Position numbers and translations under genes: made by a program. The notes beneath the pieces are model-generated. The model was not told where the DNA came from. It ran no database searches and saw nothing but the letters and a program-made list of their open reading frames with translations. A DNA stretch of 64,000 bases from an uncultured Rhodospirillaceae bacterium (GTDB lineage: Bacteria; Pseudomonadota; Alphaproteobacteria; Rhodospirillales; Magnetospirillaceae), in contig CALABS010000051.1 in assembly GCA_937887565.1 (NCBI GenBank), positions 12,168-76,167 of the forward strand, read 5' to 3'. This document shows positions 35,761-43,041 of the stretch, in pieces. Each line of letters opens with the position of its first letter. Within the stretch, counting starts at the first letter, position 1.

Positions 35761-36633
35761 ATGGCCGATGCCAAGCTCCTGGACGCCCTGGCGGCCCGAT
35801 ACGGCGACGGCCGCCCGTTGAAGGTGGTGTGGGCCTGCGAAGGTCCCGACGCCGGGCGGGTCCGCGATCTCGCCCGCCGCCTGCCCGGCACCCATACGGT
35901 GGTCGAGCGGGCCCGCAAGCTGCGCAGCCTCGAGGACGAGGTGCTATTCGGCGGCGCCCATCTGGGCCTGGCGGTCGATGGCCGCCGATTGGGCGTGGTG
36001 GACGGCGAGGGCCGCGCCCTGGCTCCCGAGCAGACGCTGGCCATCCTCGCCGCCGAGGCGCTGGCCGCCAGGCCCGGCGCCCCGGTGGTCGCCGACGTCC
36101 TGACCAGCGCGGTGGCGTTCGACGAGATCGGGCGGCTGGGCGGACGGCCGCTCATGGCCGCCGCCGAGCCCGAGGCGGTCGGCGCCCTGGTGAGCGAATC
36201 CGGCGCTCCGCTGGGCGGCGGCTGGGACGGCTGTCTGTTCTTCGCCGACTCCCCCGCCGCCGGCGATCCGCTCGACGCCGCCATGCGGGTGCTGACCATG
36301 GTCGCCGGCTGGACGCGCGAGACCCTGGCGCGCCATCGCGACCGCCTGCCCCATCGGGTCGCCATTCCCGTCATGCGGCTGGCCTGCCCGCCGGGACGCG
36401 CCGAGGCGGTGGCGGCGGAGATGGCGGACCGGCTGGCGGCCTCGGCCGCCACGGTGGACAGGACCGACGGCGTCCGCGTCGCCACCGCCGACGGCTGGTG
36501 GGCCGTGCGGGCGTCGCGGCGCGAGCCGGAATTGGAGGCCCGCTGCGAGGGCCGGTCGGTGGACGGCCTCAAGCGGTTGCGCAAGGCGCTGGCCGACCAG
36601 TTGGCGGCCAGCGGCGTGGAGATGGCGGGCTGA
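35761..36633 (+). CDS. degenerate phosphohexomutase-like protein lacking catalytic domain
   Basis: A 290-residue protein resembling domains II-IV of phosphomannomutase. Residues 68-84 read LGLAVDGRRLGVVDGEG, where active enzymes have a DGDGDR metal loop; the acidic triad is gone. The C-terminal phosphate loop is RASRREP (250-256) rather than RxSNTEP. The whole N-terminal domain with the catalytic serine is absent. The start has a strong GGGAGGAG site, so the gene seems expressed rather than a fragment. It follows pgm by 35 bases. A regulatory or scaffolding role is possible; activity as a mutase is very unlikely. Confidence 0.7.
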   Translation: MADAKLLDALAARYGDGRPLKVVWACEGPDAGRVRDLARRLPGTHTVVERARKLRSLEDEVLFGGAHLGLAVDGRRLGVVDGEGRALAPEQTLAILAAEALAARPGAPVVADVLTSAVAFDEIGRLGGRPLMAAAEPEAVGALVSESGAPLGGGWDGCLFFADSPAAGDPLDAAMRVLTMVAGWTRETLARHRDRLPHRVAIPVMRLACPPGRAEAVAAEMADRLAASAATVDRTDGVRVATADGWWAVRASRREPELEARCEGRSVDGLKRLRKALADQLAASGVEMAG

Positions 36634-36688
36634 CGGAACCGCCACCGGCCGCCGGCTGTTTCCCCGACAACAGCCCGGGGAGAGTTCC

Positions 36689-36961
36689 ATGGCCCAGCCC
36701 GATGACGACGCCATCCGCCGCCGCGCCTACGAACTGTGGGAAGAGGAGGGCCGCCCCCACGGCCGCCACGAGGCGCACTGGCACCGTGCCCGCGAGGACG
36801 TCGAGCGCCGCTTCCGGCGCGACACCGGGCAGGCCGGCGCCGATCCCGACCGCCTGAAATACCCGCAGGCGGTCGAGGAAGCCATCGACGACCCCGGCCG
36901 GTCGCGCCGGCCCGGCGGCGATCAATGGGCGACCACCTCGGATCAGCGGGGGGCGCCTTGA
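36689..36961 (+). CDS. DUF2934 domain protein (90 aa)
   Basis: A 90-residue polar protein starting MAQPDDDAIRRRAYELWEEEGRPHGR, which is the DUF2934 motif (AYELWE-EGRPHGRHEAHW). The rest is charged and Pro/Gly rich, probably disordered. Function is unknown; such proteins are widespread in Rhodospirillales and Rhizobiales. The ATG follows GGGGAGAG at 36680. It lies between the degenerate mutase gene and an isochorismatase-like gene. Confidence 0.78.
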   Translation: MAQPDDDAIRRRAYELWEEEGRPHGRHEAHWHRAREDVERRFRRDTGQAGADPDRLKYPQAVEEAIDDPGRSRRPGGDQWATTSDQRGAP

Positions 36962-37022
36962 CGACACCGCCCGGGGCCTTACACTGACGCCGCTTCCGCC
37001 GCCCGCACCAGGGGGCACCGCC

Positions 37023-37736
37023 ATGACCGCCATCGACATCGGCCGCGAACTGCCGATCCGCCTGTCCACCTTCGACCGCCGCGCCCGTCCCACCGGGCTG
37101 GTGGTGGTCGACATCGTCAACGGCTTCGCCACCGTCGGCGCCGGCGCGCTGGCGCCGCCGGCGCCCGACGCCCAGGTCGCCCGCATGGTGGCCGAGACCG
37201 ACGCCCTGGCGCGGGCGTTCAGCGCCGACGGCCAGACGGTGCTGGCCTTCCTAGACACCCACGAGCCCGGCAAGCCCGAGCCGCCCTATCCCCCCCATTG
37301 CGAGAGGGGCACCGGCGAGGAGGAGTTGGTCGCCGAGCTGAAATGGCTGGAGGCCGATCCCAACGTGACGCTGGTGCGCAAGGGCTGCATCAACGGCTTC
37401 GTCGGCGCCATCGATCCGGCCACCGGACGCAACGCCGTGGTGGACTGGGTCAACGCCGGGCGGCTGGAGGCGGTGCTGGTGGCCGGCATCTGCACCGACA
37501 TCTGCGTGATGGACTTCGTGCTGACCCTGTTGTCGGCCCGCAACCACGGCCTGATGCCGTCCCTGGACGAGATCGCCGTCCACGAACCGGCCTGCGCCAC
37601 CTACGACCTGCCGCGCAAGACGGCCGACACGCTGGGCCTGCCCGAGACCGCGATCCACCCCAAGGCCCTGACCCACCACGCTGGCCTCTATTTCATGGCC
37701 GCGCGGGGCGCTACACTGGTATCGACCGTGGTGTGA
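37023..37736 (+). CDS. cysteine hydrolase of the isochorismatase/nicotinamidase family
   Basis: A 237-residue cytoplasmic hydrolase. The catalytic triad is visible: Asp30 in LVVVDIVNGF, Lys120 in LVRKGCINGF, and Cys161 in AGICTDICVMDF. A cis-peptide region precedes the cysteine. PPHCERGTGEEELVAEL resembles nicotinamidases, but the metal-binding set is not complete by eye, so the substrate (nicotinamide, isochorismate or another amide) is open. The GCTT protein gene follows 13 bases later. Confidence 0.87.
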   Translation: MTAIDIGRELPIRLSTFDRRARPTGLVVVDIVNGFATVGAGALAPPAPDAQVARMVAETDALARAFSADGQTVLAFLDTHEPGKPEPPYPPHCERGTGEEELVAELKWLEADPNVTLVRKGCINGFVGAIDPATGRNAVVDWVNAGRLEAVLVAGICTDICVMDFVLTLLSARNHGLMPSLDEIAVHEPACATYDLPRKTADTLGLPETAIHPKALTHHAGLYFMAARGATLVSTVV

Positions 37737-37749
37737 GCGAGGCCGGGCT

Positions 37750-38262
37750 TTGCGACTGTTCTTCTTCGGCACCCTGATGGACCCCGAGGTCCGGGCCATC
37801 GTCATGGGACACGACGTCGATCCCGACAACGTCGAGCCGGCGGTGGTCCAGGGCTTCCGCCGGGTCTTCGTGGCCGGCCGCCACTATCCCATGCTGCTCG
37901 CCCATGCCTCGGGCTGGGTCGACGGCACCCTGGTCAGCGGCCTCGACGTCGCGCGCGTCCACCGGCTACAGGTCTACGAGGGCTGGGAATACAGCCTGCA
38001 GCCGATCCAGGTCCAGACCACGTCGGGACGCAAGGTGATGGCCCATGTCTTCATGTGCCCGCCCCACATCGCCCCCGACCGCCGCGACTGGCGGCTGGAT
38101 GAATGGCAGCGCCGACACAAGCGGACCTTCCTGCCCAAGGCCCGCCTGCACATGGAGCGGCTGCTCCGGCTGTCGAGCGCCCCCGCCGTGCCGCCGCCCG
38201 GCTCGGGCTCCCGCCCCCGCCCCGCCCTGGCGCCGCGCCCGCCGAAAAGAGGCATCCGCTGA
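37750..38262 (+). CDS. AIG2/GGCT-like gamma-glutamylcyclotransferase family protein
   Basis: A 170-residue protein with the family opening LFFFGTLMDPEVR (normally Y/F-GxL) and VYEGWEYSLQPI containing the candidate catalytic glutamate. GGCT-fold enzymes cleave gamma-glutamyl amines to 5-oxoproline, though many members have unknown substrates. The C-terminal 35 residues are Pro/Arg-rich and probably disordered. No ATG is available; TTG at 37750 is the likely start. It is probably co-transcribed with the preceding hydrolase. Confidence 0.8.
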   Translation: MRLFFFGTLMDPEVRAIVMGHDVDPDNVEPAVVQGFRRVFVAGRHYPMLLAHASGWVDGTLVSGLDVARVHRLQVYEGWEYSLQPIQVQTTSGRKVMAHVFMCPPHIAPDRRDWRLDEWQRRHKRTFLPKARLHMERLLRLSSAPAVPPPGSGSRPRPALAPRPPKRGIR

Positions 38263-38319
38263 TCCTCAATTGAACCCCCCCGGCGGTTCCGATAGGCTGT
38301 CGGCAGAGGGGAAACGGGG

Positions 38320-39690
38320 ATGCGCGTCCATGGCGCGCCCAAGGACAAGATGAAACCCACTCGGATCGTCCTGCACGGCGGGTTCGTCCGGTTCCAGGTG
38401 GTGGTCATGGCCGCCACCCTGGTCGGAGCGTTCGCGTCGGTCTACTTCCTGCAGCCGCATTTCCATCGCGGCATGCACCTTTTCGCGGTGTCCCAGCAGA
38501 TGCTGGACGCCGTCGGCACCGTCGTCACCATCGTGATGGCCTATGGGGCGGTGGCCGCCGCCACCCTGCTCTACGGCCCGTTCAGCCGCCAGGAGGTGGT
38601 GGACCGTGGCGACCGCGTCGTCGTGGACGGCGAAGAGTGGGACGCCGCGCGGGTCGCGGCGCTGCGCGACGAATCGCGGGCGGCCGACGGCCGCGCCGTC
38701 GCCGTCCGCGACCGGGCCGGCGCCGTCGCCGACGAATTCGGCCGGTTCGCCCAGGTGGACGAGATCCTGCGCCGCCAGATCGACGGGGCGATCCGCTTCA
38801 CCGAGGACGCCGCCTCGGACATCCTGGCCCGGCTGACCGCCATCAACGCCCGCACCCAGGAGCTGACCGGCTTCCTGCTCGATTCCGGCCAGCAGTCCGA
38901 CGCCATCATCCGCTCGTCGCGCCAGCGCATCGACGCCAACCACGAATTCGTCGCCGCGATGGAACGCTATGTCGCCGTCCGCAAGGACGAGATCGAGGCC
39001 ACACGGGTGCAGTTCGAGGAAATCGCCGACTACGCCCGCACCTTCACCGGCATCCTGGCCAGCATCGAGGCCATCGCCGCCAAGACCAACCTCTTGGCGC
39101 TCAACGCCGCCATCGAGGCGGCGCGCGCCGGCGATGCCGGCAAGGGTTTCGCGGTGGTCGCCGGCGAGGTGCGCGGCCTGTCCGGCCAGACCGTGGCCGC
39201 CGCCGCCCAGATCCGCGACGGCCTGGAGCGGATGAACGGCGTCATCGACCGCTTCCTGACCCAGCATGTGGACGTCCGCCGCGCCGACGCCGAGATCGCC
39301 ACCCTCGAGGGATTCGGCAATCAGTTGGCCTCGGCGGTGGAAGGCTACGACCAGCTCACGGCCTACCTGAAGGAGGTCATCGGCGCCGCCGACGGCCAGA
39401 GCAAGGTGGTGCACGACCTGATTCTCAAGGCCGCCGCCAACATCCAGTTCCAGGACATCGTGCGCCAGCAGTTGGAGCACGTCGCCGCCGCGCTGACCCG
39501 CCTGGACCAGGTCAACGGCGCCCTGTCCGGCGCCCTCCGGGACCTGCCGGACGGCGCCGCCCTGACCTCGGTGGACGCCCAGTTGCGCGACATGATGGGA
39601 AGCTATGTCATGCACACCCAGCGCCGCGCCCATGCCGAGGTCACCGGCCAGGCGGTGGCGGACAGGGGCGACGACGTCGAGTTGTTCTGA
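38320..39690 (+). CDS. methyl-accepting chemotaxis-like protein with minimal periplasmic part
   Basis: A 456-residue protein with two membrane helices (about 23-45 and 65-88) separated by only about 20 residues, so it lacks a periplasmic ligand domain. The cytoplasmic part has a signalling tip AAKTNLLALNAAIEAARAG with GKGFAVVAGEVRGLS and a C-terminal NIQFQDIVRQQLEHV block. No HAMP is obvious. Such receptors may respond to membrane state or internal cues. The ATG at 38320 has AGGGGA upstream; an alternative ATG is at 38350. Confidence 0.88.
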   Translation: MRVHGAPKDKMKPTRIVLHGGFVRFQVVVMAATLVGAFASVYFLQPHFHRGMHLFAVSQQMLDAVGTVVTIVMAYGAVAAATLLYGPFSRQEVVDRGDRVVVDGEEWDAARVAALRDESRAADGRAVAVRDRAGAVADEFGRFAQVDEILRRQIDGAIRFTEDAASDILARLTAINARTQELTGFLLDSGQQSDAIIRSSRQRIDANHEFVAAMERYVAVRKDEIEATRVQFEEIADYARTFTGILASIEAIAAKTNLLALNAAIEAARAGDAGKGFAVVAGEVRGLSGQTVAAAAQIRDGLERMNGVIDRFLTQHVDVRRADAEIATLEGFGNQLASAVEGYDQLTAYLKEVIGAADGQSKVVHDLILKAAANIQFQDIVRQQLEHVAAALTRLDQVNGALSGALRDLPDGAALTSVDAQLRDMMGSYVMHTQRRAHAEVTGQAVADRGDDVELF

Positions 39691-39697
39691 CGGCGGA

Positions 39698-41011
39698 TCA
39701 CGCCGACGGCTGCACCACCGCGCAGGCCTTCTTGGCCCGCTTCAGCTTCTTGCACGCCGCCCGCGCCTCGTCCTCGGTGAAACCGATCAGGCGGGCCCGG
39801 AACAGCGTCCGCTTGCCCTGCTTGGCCTGGTCGATGTCGATGGAGGCGCTGGCGATCAGGCCGCCCAGCTTCTTGGCGGCGGTGGCGGCGGCACGGTGGG
39901 CGGGCTTCTTGTCCTTGAAGGCTCCCACCTGGATGGCCCAGGAGGCGGGATCGCTGTCACCCGAGCCGCGCATTTCGTCGTTCGCCCGCGACGCCACCTG
40001 GATGCTGTCCTTGCCCGGAACCTTGACGTCCTTGGCCGAGGCCACCAGCGCGTCCAGCTGCGCGCGGTCCTTGTCGTCCAGCGCGGCGCTGCGGATGTCG
40101 GGGAACCCCTTGACCCTGGCGAACCCCTTGTCGAGAAGGCTGACCATGCGCTCGTCGCGCCACGACGCCGTATTGCCACCGAACACCACGCCGACGATGC
40201 GGCGGCCGTCACGCTTGGCCGAGGCCAGCAGGTTGAAGCCCGAGGCGTTGATGTAGCCGGTCTTGATGCCGTCGGCGCCCTGATAGCGCAGCATCAGCCG
40301 GTTGTGGGTGGTGATCGGGCTGCCCCGCCACTTGAACTGGCGGGTGGAGAAGTAGTGGTAGTAGTCGGCGTGCTGCTTGACCAGGGCGCGCCCCAGCTTG
40401 GCCTGGTCGCGGACGGTGGAGACCTGGCCGGAATCGGGCAGGCCCGAAGCGTTGCGGTAGGTGGTGTCGTCCATGCCGAGCGCGCGGGCCTTGCGGGTCA
40501 TGGCGGCGGCGAAGGCGTCCTCGGACCCGGCCAGCGCCTCGGCCACCACCACGGCGACGTCGTTGGCCGACTTGGTGACCAGGGCCATCACCGCGTCCTC
40601 GACCTCGATGGAGGTGCCGGGCTTGAGCCCCAGCTTGGACGGCGCCTGGGCGGCGGCGTGGGACGACACCGACAGCTTGCTGTCGAGCCGGAGCTTGCCC
40701 TGCTCCAGCGCGTCGAACAGCAGGAACAGGGTCATCACCTTGGTCAGCGAGGCGGGATAGCTGCGCTCGTCAGGATTTTCGGCGTGAAGCACCTGGCCGG
40801 TCTCGGCATCCACCACGATGGCGGCATAGGTCCGCGCCTCGGCGCGGGACGGCGCCACGATGGCCACGGCGACGATGGCGGCAAGGCTGGTGACGAATCC
40901 TATCAGGCTACGGGTCGCGCGCAATTTCTCGGCCTTCCGTTCCGCGTTCAGCTTCGATAAGAGTAGCTCCGCACGATAAAGAATCTGGGATTCCGTGTCT
41001 ACGACGCCCAT
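39698..41011 (-). CDS. D-alanyl-D-alanine carboxypeptidase with SPOR domain
   Basis: A 437-residue S11-family DD-carboxypeptidase. Motifs: SLTK with Ser88/Lys91, SAN in VTKSANDVAV, and KTG in DGIKTGYI. The C-terminal 75 residues (from WAIQVGAFKDKK) form a SPOR domain that should target septal peptidoglycan. The N-terminus is unusual: about 35 charged residues precede the hydrophobic segment (about 36-54), so it may be a signal anchor rather than a cleaved signal. The ATG at 41011 has a weak ribosome site; a longer frame goes to 41068. It ends eight bases after the convergent chemoreceptor gene. Confidence 0.9.
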   Translation of the reverse strand: MGVVDTESQILYRAELLLSKLNAERKAEKLRATRSLIGFVTSLAAIVAVAIVAPSRAEARTYAAIVVDAETGQVLHAENPDERSYPASLTKVMTLFLLFDALEQGKLRLDSKLSVSSHAAAQAPSKLGLKPGTSIEVEDAVMALVTKSANDVAVVVAEALAGSEDAFAAAMTRKARALGMDDTTYRNASGLPDSGQVSTVRDQAKLGRALVKQHADYYHYFSTRQFKWRGSPITTHNRLMLRYQGADGIKTGYINASGFNLLASAKRDGRRIVGVVFGGNTASWRDERMVSLLDKGFARVKGFPDIRSAALDDKDRAQLDALVASAKDVKVPGKDSIQVASRANDEMRGSGDSDPASWAIQVGAFKDKKPAHRAAATAAKKLGGLIASASIDIDQAKQGKRTLFRARLIGFTEDEARAACKKLKRAKKACAVVQPSA

Positions 41012-41091
41012 GCCGACAAAGGTCGTTTTTTCCGTGGACAACGACCTGGCCGGATGACATCTGTCCAATATCCACCGGGCATCGCAAAAAA

Positions 41092-41107
41092 TTCGTTACC
41101 GAACGAA
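41092..41107. promoter_or_regulatory. inverted repeat TTCGTT-N4-AACGAA
   Basis: A perfect six-base inverted repeat with ACCG spacer lies between the divergent carboxypeptidase gene and the lipoprotein gene, 17 bases before the latter's start. Position and symmetry suggest a protein-binding site; no regulator can be named. Confidence 0.4.
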
Positions 41108-41123
41108 CGTCGAGGCGAAACAC

Positions 41124-41798
41124 ATGTGGAAGATGCTCCTTAGATCCGCCGCCCTCGTCCTTGGCATGGCCGCGACGACCTCATGCACCTATCGCGGAGG
41201 CGACATCGGCGACCCCATCGTCCGGAAGTTCCATTGGTTCTCGTACGTGGAAGGCGAGGACATCCGCGCCACCTGCGCGCCCGACACCCCCGACCGCTAC
41301 CGGTTGGTGTACAATGGCCTCTATCACGAGCAACTGCGGCTGTACGACCTGGACGCCCTGCGCCGGCTGCTGGTCAGCCGGGTGGTCGGCGACGCCCACC
41401 TCAAGGATGTCGACCCCAAGAACCTGACCGCCCCCTGGCAGGCAGAGGAGACCCGCGTGCCGCTGGACGAGGCGGCCTTCGCCGCACTGGTCGACCGCTT
41501 CGCGGCCAGCGGCATGTTCGCGCCGCCGCCGGTCGGGCTGGAGCTGCCGGCCCAATCCTTTTTCTGGACCGCCGCCTGGTGCCGCGACGGCCGCTACGGC
41601 TTCACCGCCTGGAAATATCCCTCTCCCGCCTTCGCCGCCATCACCTTCGCCGAGCCGTTGTTCGCCCTGGACGGTTCGGCGGTGGCGGTCAACCGGGCCG
41701 GGCCGGTGCCCTTCGACCCGCAGTTCGCCGACCGCGCCCGCCGCGGCGAGGTCACGGATTTCACCCTGAAGGTCGGGCGATCCGGCCTGGTGAGGTGA
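41124..41798 (+). CDS. hypothetical lipoprotein
   Basis: A 224-residue protein with a lipoprotein signal (1-20, lipobox TTSC at Cys21). The mature protein has no recognised domain; it contains RLVYNGLYHEQLRLYDLDALRRLLVSR and a Trp/Tyr-rich middle (SFFWTAAWCRDGRYGFTAWKY) with three more cysteines. An envelope location is inferred. It is divergent from the carboxypeptidase gene and lies upstream of the phasin unit. Confidence 0.75.
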   Translation: MWKMLLRSAALVLGMAATTSCTYRGGDIGDPIVRKFHWFSYVEGEDIRATCAPDTPDRYRLVYNGLYHEQLRLYDLDALRRLLVSRVVGDAHLKDVDPKNLTAPWQAEETRVPLDEAAFAALVDRFAASGMFAPPPVGLELPAQSFFWTAAWCRDGRYGFTAWKYPSPAFAAITFAEPLFALDGSAVAVNRAGPVPFDPQFADRARRGEVTDFTLKVGRSGLVR

Positions 41799-41824
41799 CG
41801 TGCGGCTACTGTGTTAAGTCTATA

Positions 41825-41898
41825 TTGCACTGCACAAAGGGATATTGACTCCCGGCTAAGGAGTCGTGCATAAATGGGGCTATGTTGCAGCGCAACAT
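41825..41898 (+). promoter_or_regulatory. phasin promoter with two PhaR-type operator sites
   Basis: A promoter TTGACT (41845-41850), 18-base spacer, CATAAA (41869-41874) is flanked by two TGC-N3-GCA elements: TTGC-ACT-GCAC at 41825-41835 upstream of the -35, and the larger inverted repeat ATGTTGC-AGC-GCAACAT at 41882-41898 at the expected start of transcription. PhaR repressors bind TGC-rich symmetric sites of this form in front of phasin genes and are released by polyhydroxybutyrate. The phaR gene itself is not in the window. Confidence 0.7.
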
Positions 41899-41948
41899 GC
41901 CCCACGGGTTGTACGCGCCAAACCGTCGAATCAAGGAGTCGCCCACCG

Positions 41949-42512
41949 ATGTCCACCGCCAAAGCCAAGCAGACCGCCGCCACCACCACCGTCACCGCCG
42001 ACGAGGCCGCCAAGCAGATCGAGCAGGCCGTCGCCGCCGGCAAGGAGACCATCGAGGGTATGGTCAAGGTGTCCCAGGACGTGGCCTCCAAGGGCTACGA
42101 GAAGGCCGTCGCCCTGACCAAGGATCAGGTCGATGCCGCCGTCAAGGCCCAGAACCAGGCCGTCAAGTCCTACGAGGACGCCATCGTCGCCGCCAAGGAG
42201 AACCTGGACGCCGTCACCAAGTCGGGCACCATCCTGACCCGCGGCATGCAGGACCTGGGCAAGACCGTCCTGGGCCTGACCCAGGAGACCATCGAGGAGA
42301 CGGTCGCCGCCACCAAGCAGATGATGGCCGCCAAGACCCTGCGCGAGCTGTTCGACCTGCAGGCGAACGCCGCGCGGTCGACCTTCGACAAGCTGATGAG
42401 CGAGGGCACCCGCCTGTCCGACCTCTCGGTCAAGCTGATCGAGGAGGCCTTCGCCCCCATCAACGACCGGGTCTACGCCACCGTCGACAAGCTGGTGAAG
42501 GACGCCGCCTGA
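41949..42512 (+). CDS. phaP: phasin (PHA granule-associated protein)
   Basis: A 187-residue phasin_2-type protein, almost entirely amphipathic helix, rich in Ala, Lys, Glu and Thr: IEQAVAAGKETIEGMVKVSQ, QDLGKTVLGLTQETIEETV and LFDLQANAARSTFDKLM. The last block is a family hallmark. Phasins coat polyhydroxyalkanoate granules and control their number and size. AAGGAG lies 13 bases before the ATG. The promoter carries two PhaR-like operators, and a strong terminator follows, so it is a monocistronic, tightly controlled unit. Confidence 0.92.
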   Translation: MSTAKAKQTAATTTVTADEAAKQIEQAVAAGKETIEGMVKVSQDVASKGYEKAVALTKDQVDAAVKAQNQAVKSYEDAIVAAKENLDAVTKSGTILTRGMQDLGKTVLGLTQETIEETVAATKQMMAAKTLRELFDLQANAARSTFDKLMSEGTRLSDLSVKLIEEAFAPINDRVYATVDKLVKDAA

Positions 42513-42543
42513 CGCCGCCGGCGTCACGCACGAACCGGAACAG

Positions 42544-42575
42544 AACGGCCTGGCGGGGTTCCCCGCCAGGCCGTT
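42544..42575 (+). terminator. terminator of the phasin gene
   Basis: A perfect 15-bp stem (AACGGCCTGGCGGGG) closed by a TT loop, 31 bases after the phasin stop, ending in CCGTTTCC. Confidence 0.85.
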
Positions 42576-42689
42576 TCCGCATTCGGGCGCCACTAAGAGC
42601 CACTTGACCCAACGAGGCCCTTTTCCGCCGACCGCCGCTCCCAATATGATAGGCGTGTACCCGAGGGCAACACCTGACCAAGCGAAGCG

Positions 42690-43022
42690 ATGAGCGACGA
42701 CCGAGACGACAGGCGCAACGACGACGGCAACCAGACCGGGGTGGTCATCAAGACCCGCCCCAAGACCAAGAAGCCGTCCATGTACAAGGTGCTGATGCTC
42801 AATGACGACTACACTCCGATGGAGTTCGTCGTCCACGTGCTCGAGCGCTTCTTCAACAAATCCCGCGAGGATGCGACGCGCATCATGCTGCACGTCCACA
42901 CCCGCGGGGTCGGTGTCTGCGGCGTATACACATACGAGGTGGCGGAAACGAAGGTGACCCAGGTCATGGACCTGGCGCGCCAGAACCAGCATCCGCTGCA
43001 ATGCACCATCGAGAAGGATTAG
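42690..43022 (+). CDS. clpS: ATP-dependent Clp protease adaptor ClpS
   Basis: A 110-residue adaptor that delivers N-degron substrates to ClpAP. After a flexible charged N-terminal 28 residues, the core reads YKVLMLNDDYTPMEFVVHVL, with NDD and the Asp/Met region lining the N-end residue pocket, and HVHTRGVGVCGVYTYEVAETK. clpA follows 19 bases later, the usual operon order. Confidence 0.96.
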   Translation: MSDDRDDRRNDDGNQTGVVIKTRPKTKKPSMYKVLMLNDDYTPMEFVVHVLERFFNKSREDATRIMLHVHTRGVGVCGVYTYEVAETKVTQVMDLARQNQHPLQCTIEKD

Positions 43023-43041
43023 CCCCCGAAAGGAATCGCCT

